Assembly: GCA_934316845.1 (NCBI GenBank)
Contig: CAKRDZ010000023.1
Coordinates: 1 to 47,014 of the forward strand
DNA: 47,014 nucleotides
Direction of reading: 5' to 3'
From: an uncultured Eubacterium sp.
GTDB taxonomy: Bacteria; Bacillota; Clostridia; Lachnospirales; Lachnospiraceae
The translations under genes and the position numbers were made by a program. The number at the start of each line of letters is the position of its first letter. The first letter of the stretch is position 1. The notes beneath the pieces were generated by a model. The model had not been told where the DNA came from and searched no databases. It saw only the letters and a list, made by a program, of their open reading frames with translations. Positions 34,502 to 43,425 of the stretch are shown piece after piece.

Positions 34502-36652
34502 TTATCTGCGACAATACTGGTTCAGCATTTTGATCAGTTTTTCCGTATTGATTGGTTTTGATATATGTGCGTTCATGCCCGCTTCCAGACTGCTCGCGAT
34601 GTCTTCCGAAAAGGCGTTGGCGCTCATCGCGATGATCGGTATGGTTCCCACGTCTTCCCGGTCGAGTCTGCGTATCTTTCTGGCAGCATCCAGTCCGTTG
34701 AGCACCGGCATCATAATGTCCATAAGGATCACATCATATTCTCCCGGTTCCGAATTTTTAAACCGGTCAACTGCCTCCTGTCCATTCCACGCCTTCTTGA
34801 CTTCCGCCCCAAGATCCCGCAGCATAAATTCTGCAATTTCCATATTCAGGTCGTTGTCCTCTACCAAAAGAACACGTATTTTCCGGCGCAGTGTATCTTT
34901 TTTGGTTTTTGGCTGACGTGAGATCCGGACACGGTTTACCCGCAGCGGAATGCGGATGTCAAATGTCGTGCCTTTGTCTTTTTCACTTTCAAATAAAATC
35001 TCTCCGTTCATGCGCTCAACAAGATGTTTTGTGATCGCAAGTCCCAGACCGGTGCCGGCATACAGCGTTCTCGCGGACTCGCGTTCCTGCGAAAACGGCT
35101 CAAAGGCGGACTCCTGAAATTCTTTACTCATGCCGATTCCATTGTCCTCGCACACAAAATGAAAACAGACTTCTTCGCTGCCCGTCGTCTCTTCCCAGCA
35201 GGTGATACGCACATAGCCACCCTCATCGCGGTTGTATTTTACCGCGTTGGACGCAATGTTCTGCATGATCTGGCGCAGATGCAGGGAACTTCCGACCAAT
35301 TGATCCTGTTCAAATGTTTCGCTCTCCAGCACAAATTCCACATTTTTTTCCTGCGCCTGAATCTCGATCATATTTTTCACTTCATCTACAACCTGCGTCA
35401 GGGAAAACGGCTTTGCTTCCATGATCAGGCGGCCGGACTCCAGTTTACTCATATCCAGCACATCGTTGACAAGGTCAAGCAGAAAACTGGATGCCGACAT
35501 GATCTTGTCCAGGCATTCTTCCTGCTTTTCGGGATTTCCCGTGTATTTTTTGCACATCGGAACCATGCCGCGTATTCCGTTGATCGGAGTCCGGATATCA
35601 TGGCTCATCCGGCGCAGAAAACCAGTCTTTGCGGCGTTGGCACGCTCTGCTTGTTTGACAGATTCTTCCAGTTCTTTCTGGTATTGTATTTCGCGCTCTT
35701 TTTCTCCGGTAACGTCACGGCACAAGAGCAGAAATGACTCAATATCTCCTCTTTCATCGTATTTCTGAGGAACCAGGATCATCAGGATCCATTTGCCATT
35801 CTGATGTTTTGCGGTACACGAAATCACTTTATTGTGCTTTATATGCTCTCTGATATATTCCAGATTTAGGAAATCACGGCATTGTGCATAATCTTCCGGA
35901 GCCATTTCCCGCTCGATAAATGTCTCAAACATTTCTTCTACGTGTTCTTTTCCCTCCAGCGATTTCTGCAGTTTTTCCGAATCTTTGATAAGCTCCCAGC
36001 TGTCGTTTTTCAGATTGATGTACATATTGACCGAATACATCTTACTGATCGCCTGCACAATATCCAGCTGTTTCTGCATCTGAACCATATTCAGCCGGAC
36101 GTAACGCGCACGCAGAAGCGCTAACATCATCCAAAGAAGTCCATAAATAATGAATCCATAGACCATCGCCGCCCGCCGCGTCGAAAATACGGACTTTTCC
36201 TTATAAAGTACACACAGATAATATTTATCCGTTTCTTCCACTTTTCCAAACCATTTTGAGTTGTCGCGTTCAAAACGGATCAGGTGCCCATGCGTACTCC
36301 GAAGTAACTGCGACGCTACAAAGGATTCCACATTTTTTCCGTTTAACCCCGCGTAGTTCGTGCTTAATATCTTTTTCCCATCGGTCACCACGACAATGCC
36401 GTCATTGACAAAGGAATAGCCGGAAAAGATGGATTCCAGCGTAAATCCGCCGTCCTCACCACTTCTACTCCGGATCTGATCGTACCGGTCAAACTGGTTG
36501 ACCCTTTCTTCCATAAAAGCAAGCGTTTCATCCGCGATTTTGTCAATACGCTTTTTGTCATGACTTGTCATTGCCAGAAATAGGATGGTAAATGCGATCA
36601 CCCCTATGAACAAGGGAATGATGATAACCTTTTTTTGTGCGATCTTTTTCAT
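34502..36652 (-). CDS. Hybrid sensor histidine kinase with receiver domain
   Basis: The 716-residue protein has an N-terminal membrane helix (about 9-28), an outside sensor region, a second helix (about 162-180), a PAS-like part (about 205-320), a HisKA domain with MSHDIRTP (H351), an HATPase domain with NAVKYN and GTGLGLAI, and a C-terminal receiver with VEDNDLN and VILMDIMMP. It probably passes phosphate from His to the attached Asp and on to an unseen partner. AGGAGG precedes the ATG. A sigma-A-like promoter lies at 36703-36731. It resembles other Clostridia hybrid sensors with one receiver and no Hpt domain. Confidence 0.92.
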   Translation of the reverse strand: MKKIAQKKVIIIPLFIGVIAFTILFLAMTSHDKKRIDKIADETLAFMEERVNQFDRYDQIRSRSGEDGGFTLESIFSGYSFVNDGIVVVTDGKKILSTNYAGLNGKNVESFVASQLLRSTHGHLIRFERDNSKWFGKVEETDKYYLCVLYKEKSVFSTRRAAMVYGFIIYGLLWMMLALLRARYVRLNMVQMQKQLDIVQAISKMYSVNMYINLKNDSWELIKDSEKLQKSLEGKEHVEEMFETFIEREMAPEDYAQCRDFLNLEYIREHIKHNKVISCTAKHQNGKWILMILVPQKYDERGDIESFLLLCRDVTGEKEREIQYQKELEESVKQAERANAAKTGFLRRMSHDIRTPINGIRGMVPMCKKYTGNPEKQEECLDKIMSASSFLLDLVNDVLDMSKLESGRLIMEAKPFSLTQVVDEVKNMIEIQAQEKNVEFVLESETFEQDQLVGSSLHLRQIMQNIASNAVKYNRDEGGYVRITCWEETTGSEEVCFHFVCEDNGIGMSKEFQESAFEPFSQERESARTLYAGTGLGLAITKHLVERMNGEILFESEKDKGTTFDIRIPLRVNRVRISRQPKTKKDTLRRKIRVLLVEDNDLNMEIAEFMLRDLGAEVKKAWNGQEAVDRFKNSEPGEYDVILMDIMMPVLNGLDAARKIRRLDREDVGTIPIIAMSANAFSEDIASSLEAGMNAHISKPINTEKLIKMLNQYCRR

Positions 36653-36702
36653 CCGCCCCCTCCTGTCAGTTTGTTCGATATTTCGTCAAAATTAGTAATA
36701 AT

Positions 36703-36731
36703 ATGATAACATCGTTGAGGGGAAAAGTCAA
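36703..36731 (-). promoter_or_regulatory. Sigma-A-like promoter of the hybrid kinase operon
   Basis: TTGACT (36726-36731), a 17-bp spacer and TATCAT (36703-36708) on the minus strand, about 50 bp before the ATG at 36652. Confidence 0.7.
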
Positions 36732-36753
36732 TTTTAACGGTTTGTTTATCAGA

Positions 36754-36796
36754 AAATGAGACTCCGGGTTTCTCTTCGGGACCGAGAGTCTCATTT
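36754..36796 (-). terminator. Rho-independent terminator of the first sigma/anti-sigma operon
   Basis: An 11-bp stem, AAATGAGACTC (36754-36764) with its complement at 36786-36796, followed on the minus strand by a short T-rich tail. It lies 22 bp after the anti-sigma stop codon and before the next promoter. Confidence 0.8.
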
Positions 36797-36818
36797 ACTT
36801 AATATCCCCCGACTAAAA

Positions 36819-38048
36819 TTAAAGTCCGGCTTTTAACTTTTCTTGCAGTTTCTGGTCGAAGCCATCGTCCGCACACACTTTTGCGGTGCCCTGCACCGGT
36901 TCGTAGCCGCTCATCCCATAATAGAATTTCTGGGTCATTACCGCCTTTTTTCCGTTCCGGTCGGTGAGTGTCCAATAGAGCGTTGCATTGAACGCCTTTT
37001 TCCCGGTATCGTATTCGCCGTCTGTTATTTCAAGCGTGTTTTTGACGGAGGATTGGAGTATATTGTATACTTTTTCCCGTACTTCAGTATGAAATTCCGA
37101 TACATATTCGCCGTTTTTTATCGTCCTGAAATCATTACAATTTTTTACAATGTAATCCGTATGAAAATCCAAATCTTCCTTTCTCATCTTATCAATATTA
37201 TCTTTGGTAATCCTTGAGATCCGGTGGGTCAAAAGCAGTCTCTCGATGTTATCCTGCCGGCTGGCACAATAATAAAAGTCAAGCAGCGCAAACATCCGGC
37301 GAAGATGAACCGTATCTTCATTCTGACTCTCTTCTTCGGTCATGCCCCATCGGTTAAAATTTTCTTTGCCGTCAGAAACCATCATGCTGTAATAATTTTT
37401 CTCGTAAAAAAGAAATGTCAGATACAGTTTTTTCCCATTATACGTGATCGTTACCGGCGTTCGATAGTCCGTCTGCGGAAAGAAATCCTGATCGGAATAT
37501 AAAAACTGTTCATAGGTCACTGTCCCGACTTTGATCGAAACGTCTTTTCCGTCAAACACCTTCTTTTGCAATTTTTTTATCTGATCCACCGTATCATGGT
37601 AAAATTCCACCTGACCCTGGGCGCGCTCATTTGTGACCCGTGCCCCCATGCCCTTCATCACAGTTTCAATGTCTCCCTCGACAAGCTGCGTGGCAATTTG
37701 CTTTGCGCGGTGATGATAATAAATGGTGTCATAACTCGGACACGACAGCGCCGGAAAGATCTGTCCGGCCGTTAAGGTACCAAACACCGCACAAACCAGC
37801 ACGAGAAGCGCGATTGCCACCCATTTGCCCCTCTTATCCTTCTTAATCTCTTTTTTGATCCTTTGAAATGGCTGGATCTTTTGCATTTCCATTTTATCCG
37901 TTTCTTCGTCATTTTCCGACATATTTTTCCATATTTGCCGGCACTCTTCACACCCTGCCAGATGCTCTTTTATCTCTTTTGCCGTTTCTTCCCGGCAGAG
38001 TCCTTCAACGTACTCCGGCAGAAGATCCCGTACAACATAACATTCCAT
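36819..38048 (-). CDS. Membrane anti-sigma factor with zinc-finger N-terminus
   Basis: The 409-residue protein opens with a zf-HC2-like motif (Cys3, then HLAGCEEC at about 29-36), followed by a membrane helix (WVAIALLVLVCAVFGTLTAG, about 76-95) and a large outside domain. This is the layout of ZAS-type anti-sigma factors that hold an ECF sigma at the membrane. It lies 12 bp after an ECF sigma gene and has AGGAGG before the ATG, so the pair is a unit. The outside domain is larger than in many anti-sigma factors and is likely the signal receiver. The signal is not known. Confidence 0.87.
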   Translation of the reverse strand: MECYVVRDLLPEYVEGLCREETAKEIKEHLAGCEECRQIWKNMSENDEETDKMEMQKIQPFQRIKKEIKKDKRGKWVAIALLVLVCAVFGTLTAGQIFPALSCPSYDTIYYHHRAKQIATQLVEGDIETVMKGMGARVTNERAQGQVEFYHDTVDQIKKLQKKVFDGKDVSIKVGTVTYEQFLYSDQDFFPQTDYRTPVTITYNGKKLYLTFLFYEKNYYSMMVSDGKENFNRWGMTEEESQNEDTVHLRRMFALLDFYYCASRQDNIERLLLTHRISRITKDNIDKMRKEDLDFHTDYIVKNCNDFRTIKNGEYVSEFHTEVREKVYNILQSSVKNTLEITDGEYDTGKKAFNATLYWTLTDRNGKKAVMTQKFYYGMSGYEPVQGTAKVCADDGFDQKLQEKLKAGL

Positions 38049-38060
38049 ATCCTTCGCCTC

Positions 38061-38555
38061 CTATTTTTTAATCTGTTCACGCAGACGCTCTTTTGCGCGG
38101 TAAAATGTCACGCGCGCCCACACCTCGGATTTTCCAAAGATATCCCCAATCTCCTGAAACGACAAATTTCCCATCATCCGAAGCATGAAAACTTCCTTAA
38201 ACGGTTCCTGAAGTTCGTGGATACATTGATACATCCTTGCATTTTCTTCTTTGTCAATCATTTGCTGCAGCATATCCGTCTCGGATACCGGCTCACACCA
38301 CTCGTCGAGCGGAATATTTTTCTCCTCCGCTTTGCGGCAGAGATCCAGCCAGATATTTTTCGCAATGCGGCACAGCCACGTCGAAATCTTACTCTTTCCC
38401 TGAAACGTATCAGCTTTCTCAATCGCCCGCAAAAATGTCATCTGCACCACATCTTCCGCCACGGTCGGATTGTGGCAGAGCGAGAGCACATACGCGTACA
38501 GCATTTTTGCATAACTACGGTAAATCTCATCAAATGACTCCTCTGTTATTTTCAA
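38061..38555 (-). CDS. ECF sigma factor 1
   Basis: The 164-residue protein has sigma region 2 (AKMLYAYVLSLCHNPTVAEDVVQMTFLRAI, then STWLCRIAKNIWLDLCR) and region 4 (FKEVFMLRMMGNLSFQEIGDIFGKSEVWARVTFYRAKERL). The start must be the TTG at 38555, because the frame has no ATG before region 2 and its reading MKITEESFDEIYRSY fits the family. It is paired with the anti-sigma gene. A likely self-recognised promoter, TGTAAC-16 bp-CGTC, lies at 38598-38623. ECF sigmas of this kind answer envelope or antibiotic stress; which one is not known. Confidence 0.92.
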   Translation of the reverse strand: MKITEESFDEIYRSYAKMLYAYVLSLCHNPTVAEDVVQMTFLRAIEKADTFQGKSKISTWLCRIAKNIWLDLCRKAEEKNIPLDEWCEPVSETDMLQQMIDKEENARMYQCIHELQEPFKEVFMLRMMGNLSFQEIGDIFGKSEVWARVTFYRAKERLREQIKK

Positions 38556-38597
38556 ATTTTCTTCCCGCCACCTTTCTGTCTCTCTGTTTGTAAATAA

Positions 38598-38623
38598 GAC
38601 GGCAAATTATCAAAAACGTTACA
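38598..38623 (-). promoter_or_regulatory. Likely ECF sigma autoregulated promoter
   Basis: On the minus strand TGTAAC (38618-38623), 16 bp, CGTC (38598-38601). This closely fits the ECF pattern (AAC in the -35, CGTC in the -10, 16-17 bp spacer) known for Firmicutes sigma-M/W/X promoters. It ends about 43 bp before the sigma start. Confidence 0.7.
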
Positions 38624-38675
38624 ATCTATTTTTCAGATTGTACCATATCTGTTACAATGAAACAAGGCTAAAACA

Positions 38676-38759
38676 AAAAATCTTGTTTTCGTGTAATTTG
38701 TGGGTTTTAAAAATCTCGTTTTCGTGATATACTATACTTATAAAAATCTCGTTTTCGTG
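38676..38759 (+). repeat. Three 18-bp direct repeats spaced exactly 33 bp
   Basis: AAAAATCTYGTTTTCGTG occurs at 38676-38693, 38709-38726 and 38742-38759, start to start 33 bp each time. The last copy ends 16 bp before the ATG of the AAA ATPase gene. TATACT-like -10 boxes (38728-38733 and 38733-38738) lie between copies 2 and 3. Even helical spacing suggests a cooperative operator for this gene. Confidence 0.85.
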
Positions 38760-38775
38760 TAAGGAGGGATATATC

Positions 38776-40125
38776 ATGAAACGGAAAATGTATGATTCCA
38801 TGTGCAGATGGAAAGAAGAAAATGGACGCACCGCCTTATTGATCGATGGTGCCAGGCGTGTCGGGAAAAGTTATATCGCACAGCAGTTTGGAGAAAATGA
38901 ATATAAAAGTTATATTCTTATTGACTTCAACCGCGCGCCTGCTGAAATTACGGATCTGTTTATCCATTATCTGAATGATTTGGATATGTTCTTTTTGTAT
39001 TTATCAAACTTTTATGGCGTAAAACTCTATGAACGCGAAAGTTTGATCATTTTTGATGAAGTTCAATTATTTCCCAAAGCACGTGCTGCCATCAAATATC
39101 TTGTGGAAGATGGTCGCTATGATTACATCGAAACCGGTTCGCTGATGACGATCAAAAAAAATGTTACGGACATTGTCATTCCTTCCGAAGAACGCCATAT
39201 GAAAATGTATCCTTTGGATTTCGAAGAATTTTTATGGGCGCTCGACAACGATACATTGATGGATTTTATCCGTCTCTGTTTTGATAAGAAAAAACCTATG
39301 GGGCAGGTGCTTCACCGCAAAGCTATGGACTATTTCCGCCAATATCTCATCGTCGGCGGGATGCCGCAGGCGGTAAAAATGTACTGCGAGTCGCATGATT
39401 TTGACAAGGTAGACCGTGTTAAACGGGATATTCTGGAACTTTACCGGGCAGATATCATAAAGCACGCGGAAGGCTATCAGATGAAAGTCGCTCAGATTTT
39501 TGACGACATCCCTGCCCAATTGCAGAAGCACGATACCAAATTCAAATTTTCCTCTTTGAAAAAGGAAGCGCGTTTCCGGGAATACGAGGATGCCTTATTC
39601 TGGCTTTCCGATGCCATGATCACAAATATCTGCTACAATTCGACGGCGCCCAATATCGGATTGAAGCTGAATATGGATCGAATGACATTGAAGTGCTATA
39701 TGGCAGATACCGGGCTTTTGATCAGCCATGCCTTTGATGAAAATGGATTGGTAAGCGAAGAAATTTATAAAAAACTTTTATTTGACAAATTGGAAGTAAA
39801 CAAAGGAATGATTATGGAAAATATTGTTTCACAAATGCTTACGGCAAGCGGCCACAAATTATATTTTTATTCCAATCCTTCCCGCGACGATGCGAGTCTC
39901 CGCATGGAAATCGACTTTTTGACCGCGAAAAGCAAGATCAGCAGCCGCCACAACATTTCGCCAATCGAGGTAAAATCAAGCAAAAATTATACGCTGACTT
40001 CCTTGCGCAAATTCAAGGAAAAATACAGCGAACAATTACACATTCCTTATGTGCTTCACCCCAATGACCTGAAAGAAGAAGACGGAATCCTTTTTCTCCC
40101 CTTATACATGACTCCGTTACTATGA
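38776..40125 (+). CDS. AAA-family ATPase with DUF4143 domain
   Basis: The 449-residue protein has an AAA_14-type ATPase with Walker A GARRVGKS (25-32), Walker B LIIFDEVQLF and a C-terminal DUF4143 domain (about 220-410, with YMADTGLLISH). Such proteins are common, often strain-variable, and have been linked to mobile or defence-type gene content, but their role is not settled. AAGGAGG precedes the ATG. The three upstream 33-bp-spaced repeats suggest tight control. The gene stands alone between the sigma operon and the toxin-antitoxin pair. Confidence 0.9.
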   Translation: MKRKMYDSMCRWKEENGRTALLIDGARRVGKSYIAQQFGENEYKSYILIDFNRAPAEITDLFIHYLNDLDMFFLYLSNFYGVKLYERESLIIFDEVQLFPKARAAIKYLVEDGRYDYIETGSLMTIKKNVTDIVIPSEERHMKMYPLDFEEFLWALDNDTLMDFIRLCFDKKKPMGQVLHRKAMDYFRQYLIVGGMPQAVKMYCESHDFDKVDRVKRDILELYRADIIKHAEGYQMKVAQIFDDIPAQLQKHDTKFKFSSLKKEARFREYEDALFWLSDAMITNICYNSTAPNIGLKLNMDRMTLKCYMADTGLLISHAFDENGLVSEEIYKKLLFDKLEVNKGMIMENIVSQMLTASGHKLYFYSNPSRDDASLRMEIDFLTAKSKISSRHNISPIEVKSSKNYTLTSLRKFKEKYSEQLHIPYVLHPNDLKEEDGILFLPLYMTPLL

Positions 40126-40140
40126 AATGGTATATTTCTA

Positions 40141-40169
40141 TTGCTTGTAGAGCATAATTATGCTATAAT
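40141..40169 (+). promoter_or_regulatory. Promoter and palindromic operator of the toxin-antitoxin pair
   Basis: TTGCTT (40141-40146), 17 bp, TATAAT (40164-40169). The spacer holds the perfect 14-bp palindrome AGCATAATTATGCT (40151-40164), with a second half-copy (ATAATTATGC) at once after it. This is the usual place for antitoxin binding and self-repression. Confidence 0.82.
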
Positions 40170-40195
40170 TATGCCAATGAAAGGAGTGAAACATT

Positions 40196-40459
40196 ATGCC
40201 ACTTATTATGCCTATTAAAGATTTACGCAATACAACCGAGATTTCAAATATCGCACACAAGGAACAGGAGCCTATTTTCATCACCAAAAACGGATATAGT
40301 GACCTGGTTGTAATGAGTAGTGAACTATATGATAAATTCGCAAGAATGAATCGCATCGACCAGGCAATCTTCGAATCCGAGCAGGAAATTGCTAACGGAG
40401 CAGAAGCAGTTGATGCAGAAATAGTTTTTGCAGAATTGGAGAAAAAACATTTTGGATAA
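40196..40459 (+). CDS. Phd/YefM-type antitoxin
   Basis: The 87-residue protein has the Phd/YefM start (MPIKDLRNTTEISNIAHKEQEPIFITKNGYSDLVVMS), which folds as the DNA-binding part, and an acidic helical C-terminus that should bind the toxin. AAGGAG precedes the ATG. The toxin gene overlaps its 3' end by 8 bp. It probably represses its own promoter through the palindrome at 40151-40164. No full-length change was noted. Confidence 0.9.
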   Translation: MPLIMPIKDLRNTTEISNIAHKEQEPIFITKNGYSDLVVMSSELYDKFARMNRIDQAIFESEQEIANGAEAVDAEIVFAELEKKHFG

Positions 40460-40754
40460 ATACAAGGTAAAACTCAACCCTAGGGCAATCCGTGAATTAG
40501 ACCACATTTACGAATATATCGCAAATGAAAAATTGGCTCCTGAAAATGCCAAGGGACAAGTTGACCGAATCAAGAAAGCCGTTTTAAACTTAGATGCCTT
40601 TCCACAGTCCCACCAAGAGCGAAACGAGGGAAGATATGCCGGAAAAGGTTACAGACAGTTACTGATTGATAACTACATCGCCATTTTCCGTATTGATGAA
40701 CCACACAAAACCGTTTATGTGGTAACAATACAGTATCAGGGACAGAATCTGTAG
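40452..40754 (+). CDS. RelE/ParE-family toxin
   Basis: The protein is read from the TTG at 40452 (MDKYKVKLNPRAIRELDHIYEYI, 100 residues), which fits the RelE/ParE fold and has GGAG 10 nt upstream. A longer reading from a TTG at 40428 adds residues that the family lacks. C-terminal YRQLLIDNYIAIFRID and VYVVTIQYQGQNL match ParE/RelE strands. RelE toxins cut mRNA on ribosomes and ParE toxins block gyrase; which one this is cannot be told here. The 8-bp overlap and weak start keep toxin output below antitoxin output. Confidence 0.88.
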   Translation: MDKYKVKLNPRAIRELDHIYEYIANEKLAPENAKGQVDRIKKAVLNLDAFPQSHQERNEGRYAGKGYRQLLIDNYIAIFRIDEPHKTVYVVTIQYQGQNL

Positions 40755-40783
40755 AACACGATACAAGATATAACGAAGAAAAC

Positions 40784-40811
40784 AGCCCTTTGCCAACACC
40801 GGCAAAGGGCT
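40784..40811. terminator. Bidirectional terminator between the toxin gene and a convergent surface-protein gene
   Basis: AGCCCTTTGCC (40784-40794) and its complement (40801-40811) around AACACC form a perfect 11-bp stem. T-rich tails follow on both strands (TTCTCTATTA plus, GTTTTCTTC minus). Confidence 0.88.
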
Positions 40812-40831
40812 TCTCTATTATATATTATCGT

Positions 40832-42334
40832 CTACTTCCTCACTTTTACCTTTTTCACGCTGCTCCACTTACCTTTCTTTCCTTTGGCATCGCAGGCGCA
40901 GACACGTATACGGTAAGTCTTTCCTTTCCGGAGTCCCTTTAAAGTCAGTGTGGTTTTCGCTGTCCTCGCTGTTTTCTCTTTTGACAGCTCTTTTCCGATG
41001 CCATACTGAACTTTATAAGAAGCAGCCCCTTTTACCTTCTTCCACTTCACCTGAATCTTTTTACCTTTAACATTTTTTGCAGACTGAATTTTCACTTTTC
41101 CAATTTTTGCCATTGTCGTTGTTGGGGCGGCAGTCGTTTCAGATGGCTGGATGACCGGTTTGTCTGTGGCTGCTGCCGGAGTCTGGGTGGCATTTGTCAC
41201 TGGTGTCTGTGTTGCATTGGAAGCCGGACTCTGGGTTGGAGCATTTGTCGCCGGAATCGTCGTTGACGGAATACTTGCCGGCGTTTCAATTGGTGTCACT
41301 GTCGGCGTGTTTTCCGGGGTTGCTGCCGGAGTCTCGCTTGGTTCTGCTGCCGGCGTGTTTTCCGGGGTTGCCGACGGCGATGGTGAAGCACTGCTCGCTG
41401 CCTCTAAGGCGTATCCGTCATTTTCTGCGGAAACCGGCTCGCCCTTTGTCCAAAGGGATGTCTTGCTGAGATCCAAATGAATGACCGGCCGTATGCCAAG
41501 TTCATCATTGTGCGTAGAACCGGTTATCGACACGATTCCAATCAGAACCGTGACAGCTGACATACCATCCCAGCCCGGAGAACGCAGCCACCAACAATAG
41601 GTATTTCCAATCGCACGTATTTCAGACGGATACTTTTCTCTTGCTTCTTTTTCCTCAAATGTCAGCGCACCCTGTGCTGTCGCATAGGCGGTATTGGTCG
41701 AAGCAATCGTCTGAGACAGACGCCAGCAATCCTGACCGTTACCCAGGTATCCCTCCGGCTGGCTGTCAAAACCATATTCGCCGTTACGAATTTCCTCAAG
41801 AGATAACAAATACACTTTGTCAACCGTATCATTTCCACCATCGGTAAGTGTTCCCGTATTCCATGGATCTTCTCCCGGAGTTACTACGGTTGTATCCGCT
41901 ATGGCATTTTTCTCCTCGTCGGTGAATGCTGCATTTAAAAACGTATCATTGAGCCAGGTGCGAAGCGTACAGGTTTCCCAGGTTGCCCAAAGTTCTTTTC
42001 CGCCTCCCGTACCGGATTTCGGATGTTCATTGTAGCATTGATTGTCCAACGTCTTTTCTGCCATCAAAAACGCATCGTTTCCATCTACCGAAAGAACCCG
42101 CCATTGGATTGGCTGCTTGTCATCATTCTGGTCAGCAACGCCGTCTCCATTCGTGTCTTCCTGCCAATAATTTCCAAATATCAGAGTATCCCATGTGCTC
42201 AAAGTACTGGTAACGACTGGATTGCTCACATCGTAACCCTCTGCTTTTACCTCTTTGTCAGCCGCAGCCGGCAGACTCGTGATTGTCAGTGCTGCTGCCA
42301 GCACCAAAGCTGTTCGTTTCCATTTTCTCTTCAT
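40832..42334 (-). CDS. Secreted DUF6273-like protein with Pro/Thr linker and Fn3-like domain
   Basis: The 500-residue protein has a signal peptide (cleavage near AAA, about 25) and a DUF6273-like domain with the usual late motif NTYCWWLRSPGWDG and GIRPVIHLDL. It contains a calcium-loop-like DTNGDGVADQNDD at about 60-72, a Pro/Thr-rich linker (about 310-405) and a C-terminal fibronectin type III-like domain (KIQVKWKKVKGAASYKVQYGI). AGGAGG-type site before the ATG. It lies 20 bp after an anti-sigma-like gene, so the ECF sigma of that operon probably controls it. It may be a wall-spanning surface protein. Confidence 0.83.
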   Translation of the reverse strand: MKRKWKRTALVLAAALTITSLPAAADKEVKAEGYDVSNPVVTSTLSTWDTLIFGNYWQEDTNGDGVADQNDDKQPIQWRVLSVDGNDAFLMAEKTLDNQCYNEHPKSGTGGGKELWATWETCTLRTWLNDTFLNAAFTDEEKNAIADTTVVTPGEDPWNTGTLTDGGNDTVDKVYLLSLEEIRNGEYGFDSQPEGYLGNGQDCWRLSQTIASTNTAYATAQGALTFEEKEAREKYPSEIRAIGNTYCWWLRSPGWDGMSAVTVLIGIVSITGSTHNDELGIRPVIHLDLSKTSLWTKGEPVSAENDGYALEAASSASPSPSATPENTPAAEPSETPAATPENTPTVTPIETPASIPSTTIPATNAPTQSPASNATQTPVTNATQTPAAATDKPVIQPSETTAAPTTTMAKIGKVKIQSAKNVKGKKIQVKWKKVKGAASYKVQYGIGKELSKEKTARTAKTTLTLKGLRKGKTYRIRVCACDAKGKKGKWSSVKKVKVRK

Positions 42335-42354
42335 AATAGTTTCCTCCTTTTTTC

Positions 42355-43425
42355 TTATCCTCTCACCGGTACATACAGATCTTCGATATACACGCCAAGT
42401 ACCTGGTTGATATCAACTGCTTTTTCAAACTGTGACACGTATTTAAGATACGTGCGGTCCCCTTTTTCCGACTCTGCCATGCTTCCGCTGCTCGTAATCT
42501 CTTTTGCGTCGGGATCCGGACTCTGCACGATCAGCTCGCTTCCATCTGCCATCTTTAAACGGATGGTAAGTCTCGTATCGCTGATTCCCAGATCCTCTCT
42601 CGGCACATTTGACACATCCGCTTTCAACGTCATTCCGAGTGGCAGAAGTTTTATCTTTTTCACGGTCGCTGTCGTGTCCAGAAACGGATAGGACATATCG
42701 CTCGTTCCCTCAATCGTGATATCCTGCGACTTGGTATACTCTGCCATAAAATTCAACGTCCACATTCCTTCGACCAGCACATTCGGCTCCGTCTCTGTCG
42801 GATCTGCGATCAGATCTTTAAAGAAAACGCAGGCTTCCTTTCCTTCCGGAATCTGCTCATCCGTCACCACATTCACGACAAACGTCGCCACATTTTTCCT
42901 TTCTCTGGACACTTCGAGAAGTTCACAGCTTCGCGCCCCGCCTACTACCTCCGACGCATTAAAATTCGTTCCTTCGCAAAATCCAAAATAGTCAAATGAC
43001 ATCGATTCATTGAATTCGATGCCCGGCGGCGCGGTAATCTTCACTACGGCGTAAATGTTCTGCGTGTCCATTACCACTTCCTGCAATTCCATCATCAGAT
43101 CCGGCTTGCTAACCGCTTCCTGCTTCTGACTCTCAATGCCGAGTTCTTTGGAACTCTCCTGCTCCAGTCCTAAAAATGACAGAAGGTTTTGCGTAAACAA
43201 CTCCATAAATCCTGCTTTTGCTCTTGTCGCCGAAAATGCCAGACTTCCCGCAAGGATCAACACCAGAATAACCGCTGCCGCCTTTACCGGATGCCGTTTC
43301 TTTTTCACAGGAACAGGCTCGTCTTCTTCAATCTTTTCGAGTACCTCTTTTACTTTTTCATGATAACTGTCTGGAATTGGCATATTTTTTATCCTTTTTT
43401 GTATGTTTTTGTCAAATTCTGTCAT
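42355..43425 (-). CDS. DUF4179-like membrane protein, likely anti-sigma factor
   Basis: The 356-residue protein has a short cytoplasmic part (1-45), one membrane helix (KAAAVILVLILAGSLAFSAT, about 48-67) and a DUF4179-like outside domain. Genes of this type nearly always sit after an ECF sigma gene and act as anti-sigma factors. Here its ATG overlaps the sigma stop codon (ATGA), which indicates coupled translation. It has no zinc-finger motif, unlike the first anti-sigma protein of the window. Confidence 0.85.
   Translation of the reverse strand: MTEFDKNIQKRIKNMPIPDSYHEKVKEVLEKIEEDEPVPVKKKRHPVKAAAVILVLILAGSLAFSATRAKAGFMELFTQNLLSFLGLEQESSKELGIESQKQEAVSKPDLMMELQEVVMDTQNIYAVVKITAPPGIEFNESMSFDYFGFCEGTNFNASEVVGGARSCELLEVSRERKNVATFVVNVVTDEQIPEGKEACVFFKDLIADPTETEPNVLVEGMWTLNFMAEYTKSQDITIEGTSDMSYPFLDTTATVKKIKLLPLGMTLKADVSNVPREDLGISDTRLTIRLKMADGSELIVQSPDPDAKEITSSGSMAESEKGDRTYLKYVSQFEKAVDINQVLGVYIEDLYVPVRG

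Noticed and set aside
35024..35737. Plus-strand open frame opposite the hybrid kinase
   Set aside because: It lies fully inside the HisKA/HATPase coding part and has no recognisable domain or good start site.
37863..38537. Plus-strand open frame opposite the ECF sigma and anti-sigma genes
   Set aside because: It spans two well-supported genes on the other strand and shows no family features.
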